DNA of 64,000 nucleotides from Nemophila menziesii (GCA_029959085.1 JARWIR010000047.1:2294001-2358000); one strand, 5' to 3'; counted from the first letter of the stretch, positions 26,098 through 40,048 are shown. Numbers and translations: made by a program. Notes: generated from the sequence alone by a model not told the origin.

Positions 26098-26350
26098 TAT
26101 ATATGTAAGACGGAGAGAAGATTTCTTACACAAGTTTATTTCCATGCACGAGGAACCTGGGAAGCATTATAAGCATTATTGTAAGGATTGTCTGATAGAG
26201 AAAGCTAAGGCTAAAGAGGGATCTACGCCTGAAAAATGCAACAGTCACTTGTTGCGAGATTTTATCAAGGAATGCTGGTTAAAATGTGGCTGCAACGTTA
26301 AGCAATGTAAGAATAGAGTAGTCCAGCAAGACATTTCTCGCGAGTTGCAG
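26098..26350 (+). pseudogene. SUVR-like pre-SET exon remnant, unit 7 (open)
   Basis: Best preserved A-type copy. The frame is open across the whole 253-bp exon and beyond it on both sides (26030-26410), but that extension crosses the presumed intron edges. Counting from the exon start, Cys fall at residues 28, 31, 47, 59, 63, 65 and 70. Canonical pre-SET domains end C-x3-C-x-C-x3-C, whereas here the last spacing is four residues (C-N-V-K-Q-C), as in every copy of the array. There is no in-frame ATG before the exon other than the internal one in FISM, and no SET domain follows. I read it as a captured exon, not a gene. Confidence 0.75.
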
Positions 26351-27891
26351 GTTATACTCACAAAAAACTATTTTCTAATTAAAAAAACAAACCTTTTTTT
26401 CACAGAGTAATTTAAATATGATGGTCAATGATCTTATGTGGGATAGAAAATGCACTTTGTCTTCTTGAGATATATCCATAGACAAGATTATAGAAACATA
26501 ATACAGAAATAGTGCCAATGGAGGTAGTTGTGGGCGTCGACTTTGAATAGCGTTTGAGTAACACAAGCGGTAATATTGTTATTGTTTGGGACTATATATT
26601 AAGCGGTGGAGTTAGGGTTGGGTTATAATAAACTATGCAACCCAACCTATTAAAAAGTAGTCCAACTAAAAAGACACGGAGACAAACATTTTTTAGACCA
26701 GCCCAAGTTTTGGATTAGTCCAATCCAAAGTCACACTGGCCAAACATTTTTTTAGCCCAACCTATGTTTTATAAGAGATATTATAGTTTTTGGGTGGAGC
26801 TATATCGTAAAGGGACGAAGTTTGGTTACAGCGTAACAATTTAAAATTACCCCAACCTATTTTAAATTAAAAGCCACAAGGGTCAAATACTCTAAGAACA
26901 CAACATATTTTTTACAACATAATGTCCAAATTTTAAATTAATTATTCGGGATCAACCCCAATAACCACACTAGTCATTAAGTTCCCATTTTCAAAAAATA
27001 ATAATTATATATGAATGTCTTATGGACGGATCAAAATGGTTTTATTTTTGGCTATGATCTTAGGTAATTTTAAATATAAAATCTAAAATTTTGAAGGGAT
27101 TTTGTGCGAGCGCTGGTAAAGATACACATTTATTAAAACAATATTTGCAAAAATACAAAACCAAGAAGAAAAAAAGGGTATGTGAGGATAGAAGGTTTCG
27201 AAAAGTAAGTGAAAAAATGAAAACAAATATAAACAAAAATACAATCCTTAACGAGAGACCAGTTATATCCTCCAAATATATTTATGCTTGTTGTGATCAA
27301 AACAGATCTATAAATAAGTGATTTTTGATGAAGAACCGAGTAAGTAAACTAGATACCCAAAGCTGACAAAAATACAAACAAGTAAGAGTGACTTCCTATG
27401 TGAAAATCGATGAATAGCTCCTTCCCATGAAGATTAAAACTTAATTCCGAAGTGGCTGTTTAGCAAACGAAATTCCTAGTGGCAAGAGATATATTTGCAC
27501 CCAAAATGGACTTACAAGAATAACAGGGGACAGAGTAACAAAGACAGATGAATTTGGAGGATTGGCTTATAGTTAAAAGTTAAGATCATCTTTTCTCGTT
27601 CTCTGCGTATGTCGCATTTTCTAGTTGATGAACATCATGCACGCCTAAGCTGAAAAAATAGAGCATCGTTCTTCTATGAATCATGTTTTATTTATTAGAA
27701 TTTGTTTCTTTAGCTTTAACTTTTGACCAGATAAATATTGAACTGAATATTTAAGCTTTCTTTATTTTTACTCGCGTGTTACATTTTTCGAACACAACTC
27801 AAATTGACCCAACTTGTTGAATGCAATATTTAATATTATTAATCAGAATAAGTAAAATGTTGTCCTAGTTAATATTTGAACTATATTTTTA

Positions 27892-28125
27892 TACGCCCTC
27901 GTTCCAACTTTATTTATTCACCTTTTTTCGTGAGGAATGATTAAGAATTTTTTTATTAGCATCTCTATTTGAAATATCACTCTTACTCAATAAGTATAAG
28001 GTTATTTATTACACTACTCCTTTTAACTAATTAAAAGGTGTCTTTATATTGTAAAATAAAACGAAAACTTATTGAACATCCTCTTTTAAAAAGCTAGAGA
28101 AAAAAAAGATGGACATGGGGAGTTA
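27892..28125. mobile_element. Stowaway-like MITE relic, unit 7
   Basis: Copy with C-type variants (CCTCGTTCC), unlike the A-type body of the unit. This supports a switch point upstream of it. Confidence 0.55.
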
Positions 28126-30196
28126 TAATATAAAATATAAATAGAATTAAATAGTTTTAAAAATTTGAATTTTGAAATTTGGGAACTTAATTTTATATTT
28201 TTCACTATTAGTGAAAAATAAATATAGTTGCATATAAGATATTATCGCAATCCAATATGTATTTCATTATTGTACAAATGGTAACTATATAAAGATATGT
28301 TTTATCATCCATTGAAGAAATATTAAACAGTGTAACGCTTAACTTAACTAGCTAAAATAATAGGATTTTTATTTTAGCAAATCATGAATTTTCAAACTAG
28401 TGAGACAAAAAATATTTCTAAGACTTGTTTTCAACCTTCCTAGTCCTCTTGCCTAATATCTCCTCATAATGGCATTTTAGATGAGTATGGAATTGTTGAA
28501 TCATCCATCTATTATAGAAAAATGATAAAATTGTGTGATTCCAAAATTGAATTAATCTCTAATGAATCCGTTAGTGTTATAAATTCTCTAGAGTATGAGT
28601 TTTTACCTCTTAAGCTATATAAGGAGACATGACATTTACTTATATAATCATGGGGTAAATATTTATTTCGGGATGTTTTACAAGTATAAATACCCCACAA
28701 ATGACATTACGAATAAATGTGTAGTATTACAACACGCCTATGAGAAATCTGGGATTTCCTCCTACTTTGGGAAGTGTACTTATGATTTCAACGAGGCCAC
28801 CTTTTCATGGATCTGCCTAGTAACCAAATATGAACTAATCAACTAGATATCCTGATTAATGAAAAATATTTACCCATAACTAATATTAGATTGTTCCTTT
28901 AATAATTGAGATTTTTATTAAGCTTGGCCTAATTCTTTTCAAATAAACAAATAAGGGTGGAGAAGCTCTTATGATCAATATACATAATTCCTAAATTGTA
29001 ATATTTTCTTATACTTTAAATACATAATTGATTACATGATAAATTTACTCGATAAAGGGATCTTGTGTAACTATTTTTAATTTATATGAAGTTAGATTAA
29101 ACTCAGTTTTTGTCAAGAATGCAAATGTCTAAAGAAATTAAAAAAGTAACTTTAAGTCCTGTGTCCACAAAAATACCCTATTTAAGAGACCATGATTACT
29201 TTTTATATTACATCTTTATTAGAAAATATAAGAATGTGAAATTTATATAAAGATAGTACTAAAAATGTTGAGAATTGCTTTTATATTATAAATAGATAAA
29301 TGATATTTTGCATTTCTTTTTAGGAAGATAGTAAAATAAAGTTGAACATAGAGAGTATTTAAAGTGATTTCATTGAATGCATATATTAAAATTTCAATTA
29401 ATTTCAACATAAAGATTAACATTAACTGATATAAGTAAGGTATTCATGGTATTATTTAAAATTATTTTATTAATATTTAGATAGTATATTAACATAATTT
29501 ATTGTAATATTTGACTTTTATCTAAAAAAGAAAAATCTAAAATGTATAAGAATATCTAATATTGCAAATTCAACAAGTGAATCATATCTTCCTTCTCCAC
29601 TTGGATGGTTTTTTCTCACAAATTCCCCTTATTTTTCATCAAGCATTCATTGAGATTGTCTTCCCTTTGCACCTGATCTTCTATTTCCAATCACGTTTTC
29701 TTCGGATCCAAATGAATTGCTCCCTACCTTAATCAAAAATTCGACTGTGCCAGAGCTGGTTTCTTTCCTTTGGGGTGTACCCTTTTCTTGATCTGCAATT
29801 CTGTAAACAAACAAAAACTATATAATATTTATAAGGCTTGATTTTTTTTCAAAAAAACATATTTAGCATTAGCAAAATATTATTGTAAATTAATAAAAAA
29901 GAATATTATTGAAATCTTAATTGAAATGTTTCTATTAAACAAAAGGGTTGCTAATTGATATTTGTATCAGAATTATATTTGTTAGTTTTCAAAGAAACAA
30001 GTGAAACAATGGAAGAAAAGTTTTTGAGCTCTTAAGATGACCACATATATTTACCCAATAAAAACAATTTGTTATCCGTAATTTTATTTAATTAAAGTTA
30101 TATTAAACAGGTTTAGAATGCAATATAAGTATTAGAAATATATGGATGGGTCTTTCTTGAAAAATATATAATATTTATTAAAATTGATTTTTTTAG

Positions 30197-30449
30197 TATA
30201 TATGTAAGACGGAGAGAAGATTTCTTACACAGGTTTATATCCATGAACGAGGAACCTGGGAAGAATTATAAGCACTATTGTAAGGATTGTCCGATAGAGA
30301 AAGCTAAGGCTAAAGAGGGATCTATGCCTGAAAAATGCAACTGTCACTTGTTGCGAGATTTTTTCAAGGAATGCTAGTTAAAATGTGGCTGCAACGTTAA
30401 GCAATGTAAGAATAGAGTAGTCCAGCAAGACATTTCTCGCAAGTTGCAG
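30197..30449 (+). pseudogene. SUVR-like pre-SET exon remnant, unit 8 (stop)
   Basis: C-type copy. The Trp codon of KECW is TAG at 30375-30377, and a Phe replaces Ile in the preceding DFIKEC block. Confidence 0.75.
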
Positions 30450-31604
30450 GTTATACTCATAAAAAACTATTTTTGAATTAAAAAAACAAACCTTTTTTTC
30501 ACGGAGTAATTGAAATATGATTGTCAACGATCTTATGTGGGATAGAAAATGCACTTTGTCTTCTTGAGATATATCCATAGACAAGATTATAGAAACATAA
30601 TACAGAAATAGCGCCAAGGGAGGTAGTTGTAGGCGTCGACTTTGAATAGCGTTTGAGTAACAGAAGCGGTAATATTGTTATTGTTTGGGACTATATATTA
30701 AGCGGCGGAGTTAGGGTTGGGTTACAATAAACTATGCAACCCAACCTATTAAAACTGGCCAAACATTTTTTTAGCCCAACCTATGTTTTATAAGAGATAT
30801 TATAGTTTTTGAGTGGAGCTATATCGTAAAGGGACGAAGTTTGGTTACAGGCGTAACAATTTAAAATTACCCCAACCTATTTTAAATTAAAAGCCACAAG
30901 GGTCAAATACTCTAAGAGCACAACATATTTTTTACAACATAATGTCCAAATTTTAAATTAATTATTCGGGATCAACCCCAATAACCACACTAGTCATTAA
31001 GTTCCCATTTTCAAAAAATAATAATTATATATGCATGTCTTATGGACAGATCAAAATGGTTTTATTTTTGGCTATGATCTTATGTAATTTTAAATATAAA
31101 ATCTAAAATTTTGAAGGGCTTTTGTGCGAGCGCTGGTAAAGATACACATTTATTAAAACAATATTTGCAAAAACACAAAACCAAGAAGAAAAAAAGGGTA
31201 TGTGAGGATAGAAGGTTTCGAAAAGTAAGTGAAAAAATGAAAACAAATATAAACAAAAATACAATCCTTAAAGAGAGACCAGTTATATCCTCCAAATATA
31301 TTTATGCTTGTTGTGATCAAAACAGATCTATAAATAAGTGATTTTTGATGAAGAACCGAGTAAGTAAACTAGATACCCAAAGCTGACAAAAATACAAACA
31401 AGTAAGAGTGACTTCCCATGTGAAAATCGATGAATAGCTCCTTCCCATGAAGATTAAAACTTAATTCTAAAGTGGCTGTTTAGCAAACGAAATTCCTAGT
31501 GGCATGAGATATATTTGCACCGAAAATGGAATTACAAGAATAACAGGGGACAGACTAACAAAGACAGATAAATTTGGAGGATTGGCTTATTGTTGAAGAT
31601 TAAG

Positions 31605-31675
31605 GTTTAGGGTTTAGGGTTTAGGGTTTAGGGTTTAGGGTTTAGGGTTTAGGGTTTAGGGTTTAGGATTTAGGG
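31605..31675 (+). repeat. Interstitial telomeric repeat (TTTAGGG)10, unit 8 only
   Basis: Ten 7-bp units from 31606 to 31675, nine perfect and the ninth TTTAGGA. This is the Arabidopsis-type plant telomere repeat. The flanks read GATTAAG at 31598-31604 and again at 31675-31681, while other units have GATTAAG only once at this place. The array was therefore inserted into an existing unit with a short flanking duplication. Confidence 0.95.
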
Positions 31676-31988
31676 ATTAAGATCATCTTTTCTCGTTCTC
31701 TGCGTATGTCACATTTTTTACTTCATGAACATCATGCACGCCTAAGCTGAAAAAATAGAGCATCCTTCTTCTATGAGTCATGTTTTATTTATTAGAATTT
31801 GTTTGTTTAGCTTTAACTTTTGACCAGATAAATATTGAACTGAATATTTAAGCTTTCTCTGTTTTTACTCGCGTGTTACATTTTTCGAACACAACTCAAA
31901 TTGACCCAACTTGCTGAATGCAATATTTAATATTATTAATCAGAATAAGTAAAGTGTTGTCCTAGATAATATTTGAACTATATTTTTA

Positions 31989-32222
31989 TACGCCCTCCTT
32001 CCAACTTTATTTATTCACCTTTTTTCGTGAGGAATGATTAAGAAATTTTTTATTAGCATCTCTATTTGAAATATCACTCTTACTCAATAAGTATAAGGTT
32101 ATTTATTGCACTACTCCTTTTAACTAATTAAAAGGTGACTTTATATTGTAAAATAAAACAAAAACTTATTGAACATCCTCTTTTAAAAAGCTGGAGAAAA
32201 AAAAGATGGACATGGGGAGTTA
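31989..32222. mobile_element. Stowaway-like MITE relic, unit 8
   Basis: C-type unit but with a CCTCCTTCC left end. Confidence 0.55.
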
Positions 32223-34293
32223 TAATATAAAATATAAATAGAATTAAATAGTTTTAAAAATTTGAATTTTGAAATTTGGGAACTTAATTTTATATTTCTC
32301 ACTAATAGTGAAAAATAAATATAGTTGCATATAAGGTATTATCGCAATCCAATATGTATTTCATTATTGTACAAATGGTAACTATATAAAGATATGTTTT
32401 ATCATCCATTGAAGAAATATTAAACAAAGTAACGCTTAACTTAACTAGCTAAAATAATAGGATTTTTATTTTAGCAAATCATGAATTTTCAAACTAGTGA
32501 GACAAAAAATATTTCTAAAACTTGTTTTCAACCTTCCTAGTCCTCTTGCCTAATATCTCCTCATAATGGCATTTTAGATGAGTATGGAATTGTTGAATCA
32601 TCCATCTATTATAGAAAAATGATAAAATTGAGTGATTCCAAAATTGAATTAATCTCTAATGAATCCGTTAGTGTTATAAATTCTCTAGAATATGAGTTTT
32701 TACCTCTTAAGCTATATAAGGAGACATGACATTTACTTATATAATCATGGGGTAAATATTTATTTCGGGATGTTTTACAAGTATAAATACCCCACAAACG
32801 ACATTACGAATAAATGTGTAGTATTACAACACGCCTATGAGAAATCTGGGATTTCCTCCTACTTTGGGAAGTGTACTTATGATTCCAACGGAGCCACCTT
32901 TTCATGGAGCTGCCTAGTCACCAAATATGAACTAATCAACTAGATATCCTGATTAATGAAAAATATTTACCCATATCTAATATTAGATTGTTCCTTTAAT
33001 AATTGAGATTTTTATTAAGCTTCGCCTAATTCTTTTCAAATAAACAAATAAGGGTGGAGAAGCTCTTATGATCAATATACATAATTCCTAAATTGTAATA
33101 TTTTCTTATACTTTAAATACATAATTGATTACATGATAAATTTACTCGATAAAGGGATCTTGTGTAACTATTTTTAATTTATATGAAGTTAGATTAAACT
33201 CAGTTTTTGTCAAGAATGCAAATGTCTAAAGAAATTAAAAAAGTAACTTTAAGTCCTATGTCCACAAAAATACCCTATTTAAGAGACCATGATTACTTTT
33301 TATATTACATCTTTATTAGAAAATATAAGAATGTAAAATTTATATAAAGATAGTATTAAAAATGTTGAGAATTGTTTTTATATTATAAATAGATAAATGA
33401 TATTTTGCATTTCTTTTTAGGAAGATAGTAAAATAAAGTTGAACATAGAGAGTATTTAAAGTAATTGCATTGAATGCATATATTAAAATTTCAATGAATT
33501 TCAACATAAAGATTAACATTAACTGATATAAGTAAGGGATTCATGATATTATTTAAAATTATTTTATTAATATTTAGATAGTATATTAACATAATTTATT
33601 GTAATATTTGACTTTTATCTAAAAAAGAAAAATATAAAATGTATAAGAATATCTAATATTGCAAATTCAACAAGTGAATAATATCTTCCTTATCCACTTG
33701 GATGGATTTTTCTCACAAATTCCCCTTATTTTTGATCAAGCATTCATTGAGATTGTCTTCCCTTTGCACCTGATCTTCTATTTCCAATCACGTTTTCTTC
33801 AGATCCAGATGAATTGCTCCCTACCTTTATCAAAAATTCGACTGTGCCAGAGCTGGTTTCTTTCCTTTGGGGTGTACCCTTTTCTTGATCCGCAATTCTT
33901 TAAACAAACAAAAACTCTATAATATTTATAAGGCTTGATTTTTTGTCAAAAAAACATATTTAGCATTAGCAAAATATTATTGTAAATTAATAAAAAAGAA
34001 TATTATTGAAATCTTAATTGAAATGTTTCTATCAAACTAAAGGGTTGTTAATTGATATTTGTATCAGAATTATATTTGTTAGTTTTCAAAGAAACAAGTG
34101 AAACAATGGAAGAAAAGTTTTTGAGCTCTTAAGATGACCACATAAATTTACCCAATAAAAACAATCGGTTATCCGTAATTTTATTTAGTTAAAGTTTTAT
34201 TAAAGAGGTTAAGAATGAAACAGAAGTATTAGAAATATATGGATGGGTCTTTCTTGAAAAATATATAATATTTATTAAAACGGATTTTTTTAG

Positions 34294-34546
34294 TATATTT
34301 GTAAGACGGAGAGAAGATTTCTTACACAAGTTTATATCCATGAACGAGGAACCTGGGAAGAATTATAAGCACTATTGTAAGGATTGTCCGATGGAGAAAG
34401 CTAAGGCTAAAGAGGGATCTAAGCCTGAAAAATACAACGGTCACTTGTTGCAAGATTTTATCAACGAATGATGTTTAAAATGTGGCTGCAACGTTAAGCA
34501 ATGTAAGAATAGAGTAGTCCAGCAAGACATTTCTCGCAAGTTGCAG
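34294..34546 (+). pseudogene. SUVR-like pre-SET exon remnant, unit 9 (stop)
   Basis: One of the most damaged C-type copies. The EKC Cys is Tyr, the KEC Cys codon region reads GAATGA with TGA at 34469-34471, and further changes lie around it. Confidence 0.75.
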
Positions 34547-35993
34547 GTTATACTCACAAAAAACTATTTTTGAATTAAAAAAACAAACCTTTTTTTCACG
34601 GAGTAATTGAAATATGATAGTCAACGATCTTATGTGGGATAGAAAATACACTTTGTCTTCTTGAGATCGGAGGTTTGGACATATCCATAGACATGATTAT
34701 AGAAACATAATACAGAAATAGCGTCAAGGGAGGTAGTTGTGGGTGTCGACTTTGAATAGAGTTTGAGTAACAGAAGCGGTAATATTGTTATTGTTTGGGA
34801 CTATATAATAAGCTGTGGAGTTAGGGTCGGGTTACAATAAACTATGCAACCCAACCTATTAAAAAGTAGTCCAACTAAAAAGACACGGAGACAAACATCT
34901 TTTAGACCAGTCCAAGTTTTGGATTAGTACAATCCAAAGTCACACTGGCCAAACATTTTTTTAGCCCAACCTATGTTTTATAAGAGATATTATAGTTTTT
35001 GGGTGGAGCTATATTGAGCACAACATATTTTTTACAACATAATGTCCAAATTTTAAATTAATTATTCGGGATCGACCCCAATAACCACACTAGTCATTAA
35101 GTTCCCATTTTCAAAAAATAATAATTATATATGCATGTCTTATGGACGGATCAAAATGGTTTTATTTTTGGCTATGATCTTACGTAATTTTAAATATAAA
35201 ATCTAAAATTTTGAAGGGATTTTGTGTGAGCGCTGGTAAAGATACACATTTATTAAAACATTATTTGCAAAAACACAAAACCAAGAAGGAAAAAAAGTAT
35301 GTGAAAAGTAAGTGCAAAAATGAAAACAAATATAAACAAAAATACAATCCTTAACGAGAGACCAGTTATATCCTCCAAATATATTTATGCTTGTTGTGAT
35401 CAAAACAGATCTATAAATAAGTGATTTTTGATGAAGAACCGAGTAAGTAAACTAGATACCCAAAGCTGACAAAAATACAAACAAGTAAGAGTGACTTCCC
35501 ATGTCAAAATCGATGAATAGCTCCTTTCCATGAAGATTAAAACTTGATTCCGAAGTGGCTGTTTAGCAAACGAAATTCCTAGTGGCAAGAGATATATTTG
35601 CACCCAAAATGGACTTACAAGAATAACAGAGGACAGAGTAACAAAGACAGATGAATTTGGAGGATTGGCTTATAGTTGAAGATTAAGATCATCTTTTCAC
35701 GTTCTCTGCGTATGTCGCATTTTCTACTTCATGAAATCATGCACGCCTAACCTGAAAAAATAGAGCATCCTTTTTCTATGAATCATGTTTTATTTATTAG
35801 AATTTGTTTGTTTAGCTTTAACTTTTGACCAGATAAATATTGAACTGAATATTTAAGCTTTCTTTGTTTTTACTCGCGTGTTACATTTTTCGAACACAAC
35901 TCAAATTGACCCAACTTGCTGAATGCAATATTTAATATTATTAATCAGAATAAGTAAAATGTTGTCCTAGTTAATATTTAAACTATATTTTTA

Positions 35994-36226
35994 TACGCCC
36001 TCGTTCCAACTTTATTTATTCACCTTTTTTCGTGAGGAATGATTAAGAATTTTTTTATTAGCATCTCTATTTGAAATATCACTCTTACTCAATAAGTATA
36101 AGGTTATTTATTGCACTACTCCTTTTAACTAATTAAAAGGTGTCTTTATATTGTAAAATAAAACAAAAACTTATTGAACATCCTCTTTTAAAAAGCTGGA
36201 GAAAAAAAGATGGACATGGGGAGTTA
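35994..36226. mobile_element. Stowaway-like MITE relic, unit 9
   Basis: Left end CCTCGTTCC; right end GGGGAGTTAAAA, changing the terminal TATA. Confidence 0.52.
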
Positions 36227-38274
36227 AAATATAAAATATAAATAGAATTAAATAGTTTTAAAAATTTGAATTTTGAAATTTGGGAACTTAATTTTATATT
36301 TCTCAATAATAGTGAAAAATTAATATAGTTGCATATAAGATATTATCGCAATCCAATATGTATTTTATTATTGTACAAATGGTAACTATATAAAGATATG
36401 TTTTATCATCCATCGAACAAATATTAAACAGAGTAACGCTTAACTTAACTAGCTAAAATAACAGGATTTTTATTTTAGCAAATCATGAATTTTCAAACTA
36501 GTGAGACAAAACATATTTCTAAGACTTGTTTTCAACATTCCTAGTCCTCTTGCCTAATATCTCCTCATACTGTCATTTTAGATGAGTATGGAATTGTTGA
36601 ATCATCCATCTATTATAGTTAAATGATAAAATTGAGTGATTCCAAAACTGAATTAATCTCTAATGAAACCGTTAGTGTTATAAATTCTCTAGAGTGTGAG
36701 TTTTTACCTCTTAAGCTATATAAGGAGACATGACATTTACTTATATAATCATGGGGTAAATATTTATTTCGGGATGTTTTACAAGTATAAATACCCCACA
36801 AATGACATTACGAATAAATGTGTGGTATTACAACACGCCTATGAGAAATCTGGGATTTCCTCCTACTTTGCGAAGTGTACTTATGATTCCAACGAGACCA
36901 CCTTTTCATGGAGCTGCCTAGTCACCAAATATGAACTAATCAACTAGATATCCTGATTAATGAAAAATATTAACCCATAACTAATATTAGATTGTTCCTT
37001 TAATAATTGTAATTTTTATTAAGCTTGGCCTAATTCTTTTCAAATAAACAAATAAGGGTGGAGAAGCTCTTATGATCAATATACATAATTCCTAAATTGT
37101 AATATTTTCTTATACATTAAATACCTAATTGATTACATGATAAATTTACCCGATAAAGTGATCTTGTGTAACTATTTTTAATTTATACGAAGTTAGATTA
37201 AACTCTGTTTTTGTCAAGAATGCAAATGTCTAAAGAAATTAAAAAAGTAACTTTAAGTCCAATGTCCACAAAAATACCCTATTTCAGAGACCATGATTAC
37301 TTTTTATATTACATCTTTATTAGAAAATATAAAAATGTAAAATTTATATAAAGATAGTATTAAAAATGTTGAGAATTGTTTTTATATTATAAATAGATAA
37401 ATGATATTTTGCATTTCTTTTTTGGAAGATTGTAAAATAAAGTTGAACATAGAGAGTATTTAAAGTAATTGCATTGAATGCATATATTAAAATTTCAATG
37501 AATTTCAACATAAAGAGTAACATTAACTGATATCAGTAAGGGATTCATGGTATTATTTAAAATTATTTTATTAATATTTAGATAGTATATTAACATAATT
37601 TATTGTAATATTTGACTTTTATCTAAAAAAGAAAAATCGAAAATGTATAAGAATATCTAATATTGCAAATTCAACAAGTGAATCATATCTTCCTTATCCA
37701 CTTGGATGGCTTTTTCTAACAAATTCCCCTTATTTTTCATCAAGCATTCATTGAGATTGTCTTCCCTTTGCACCTGATCTTCTATTTCTAATCACGTTTT
37801 CTTCAGATCCAAATGAATGGCTCCCTACCTTAATAAAAAATTCAACTGTGCTAGAGCTGGTTTCTTTCCTTTGGGGTGTACCCTTTTCTTGATCCGCAAT
37901 TCTGTAAACAAACAAAAACTATATAATATTTATAAGGCTTGATTTTTTGTCAAAAAAATATATTTAGCATTAGGAAAATATTATTGTAAATTAATAAATA
38001 AGAATGTTTCTATTAAACAAAAGGGTTGCTAATTGATATTTGTATCAAAATTATATTTGTTAGTTTTCAATGAAACAAGTGAAACAATGGAAGAAAAGTT
38101 TTTGAGCTCTTAAGATGACCACATATATTTACCCAATAAAAACAATCAGTTATCCGCAATTTTATTTAATTAAAGTTATATTAAACATGTGAAGAATGCA
38201 ATAGAAGTATTAGAAATATATGGATGGGCCTTTCTTGAAAAATATATAATATTTATTAAAATTGATTTTTTTAG

Positions 38275-38527
38275 TATATATGTAAGATGGAGAGAATATT
38301 TCTTACACAAGTTTATATCCATGAACAAGGAACCTGGGAAGAATTATAAGCACTATTGTAAGGATTGTCCGATAGAGAAAGCTAAGGCTAAAGAGGGATC
38401 TAAGCCTGAAAAATGCAACGGCCACTTGTTGCGAGATTTTATCAAGGAATGCGGGTTAAATTGTGGCTGCAACGTTAAGCAATGTAAGAATAGAGTAGTC
38501 CACCAAGACATTTCTCGCAAGTTGCAG
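38275..38527 (+). pseudogene. SUVR-like pre-SET exon remnant, unit 10 (open)
   Basis: Open across the exon. The wider open frame is 38189-38554 but starts at GTG, not ATG. Private changes: VRWREYF, and Asn for Lys in the LKCGC block. Trp of KECW is Gly, shared with units 11-13. Confidence 0.75.
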
Positions 38528-40048
38528 GTTATACTCACAAAAAACTATTTTTGAATTAAAAAAACAAACCTTTTTTCACGGAGTAATTGAAATATGATTG
38601 TCAACGATCTTATCTGGGATCGAAAATGCACTTTGTCTTCTTGAGATCGGAGGTTTGGACATATCCATAGACAAGATTAAGAAACATAATACAGAAATAG
38701 CATCAAAGGAGGTAGTTGTGGGTGTCGACTTTGAATAGCGTTTGAGTAACAGAAGTGGTAATATTGTTATTGTTTGGGACTATATAATAAGCTGTGGAGT
38801 TAGGGTCGGGTTACAATAAACTATGCAACCTAACCTATTAAAAAGTAGTCCAACTAAAAAGACACGGAGACAAACATCTTTTAGACCAGCCCAAGTTTTG
38901 GATTAGTACAATCCAAAGTCACACTGGCCAAACATTTTATTAGCCCAACCTATGTTTTATAAGAGATATTATAGTTTTTGGGTGGAGGGACGAAGTTTGG
39001 TTACAGCGTCACAATTTAAAATTACCCCAACCTATTTAAAATTAAAAGCCACAAGGGCCAAATACTCTAAGAGCACAACATATTTTTTACAACATAATGT
39101 CCAAATTTTAAATTAATTATTCGGGATCGACCCCAATAACCACACTAGTCATTAAGTTCCCATTTTCAAAAAATAATAATTATATATGCATGTCTTATGG
39201 ACGGATCAAAATGGTTTTATTTTTGGCTATGATCTTACGTAATTTTAAATATAAAATCTAAAATTTTGAAGGGATTTTGTGCGAGCGCTGGTAAAGATAC
39301 ACATTTATTAAAACAATATTTGCAAAAACACAAAACCAAGAAGGAAAAAAAGTATGTGAAAAGTAAGTGCAAAAATGAAAACAAATATAAACAAAAATAC
39401 AATCCTTAACGAGAGACCAGTTATATCCTCCAAATATATTTATGCTTGTTGTGATCAAAACAGATCTATAAATAAGTGATTTTTGATGAAGAACCGAGTA
39501 AGTAAACTAGATACCCAAAGCTGACAAAAATACAAATAAGTAAGAGTGACTTCCCATGTGAAAATCGATGAATAGCTCCTTTCCATGAAGATTAAAACTT
39601 GATTCCGAAGTGGCTGTTTAGCAAACGAAATTCCTAGTGGCAAGAGATATATTTGCACCCAAAATGGACTTACAAGAATAACAGAGGACAGAGTAACAAA
39701 GACAGATGAATTTGGAGGATTGGCTTATAGTTGAAGATTAAGATCATCTTTTCACGTTCTCTGCGTATGTCGCATTTTCTACTTCATGAAATCATGCACG
39801 CCTAACCTGAAAAAATAGAGCACCCTTTTTCTATGAATCATGTTTTATTTATTAGAATTTGTTTGTTTAGCTTTAACTTTTGACTAGATAAATATTGAAA
39901 TGAATATTTAAGCTTTCTTTGTTTTTACTCGCGTGTTACATTTTTCGAACACAACTCAAATTGACCCAATTTGCTGAATGCAATATTTAATATTATTAAT
40001 CATAATAAGTAAAATGTTGTCCTAGTTAATATTTGAACTGTATTTTTA

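Larger units (their letters stand above)
24144..28242 (+). repeat. Tandem unit 7 (variant A, then C-like end)
   Basis: Most of the unit is variant A like unit 1, with the best-preserved pre-SET exon of that group. From about 27,700 the variants (ATTGAACTG, CGCCCTCGTTCC, TGTCTTTATATTG) match the C-type units downstream. The switch from dimeric to monomeric organisation therefore lies inside this unit. Confidence 0.92.
28243..32339 (+). repeat. Tandem unit 8 (variant C with telomeric insert)
   Basis: First unit of the monomeric C group. It carries the telomeric repeat at 31605-31675 and a deletion of about 80 bp near 30752 in the CCAACCTAT segment. The gain and loss nearly cancel in length. 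Confidence 0.92.
32340..36343 (+). repeat. Tandem unit 9 (variant C)
   Basis: C-type unit with a deletion of about 90 bp near 35015, which joins the GGGTGGAGCTATAT stretch directly to GAGCACAAC. Its pre-SET exon has a TGA and other damaging changes. Confidence 0.92.

Noticed and set aside
31605..31675. Telomeric run as a true chromosome end or fusion point
   Set aside because: The 4-kb array continues in the same orientation on both sides and the run is only 71 bp, so it is an insertion.
35400..35603. 67-codon minus frame with hydrophobic blocks (also 39455, 43535)
   Set aside because: It is open only in units 9-11, where a stop codon has mutated; the other units carry TAA in the same place. 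No motif recognised.
38353..38538. 61-codon minus-strand frame opposite the pre-SET exon (also 42415, 46512, 50431)
   Set aside because: It is the antisense shadow of the pre-SET frame, which has the recognisable motifs.
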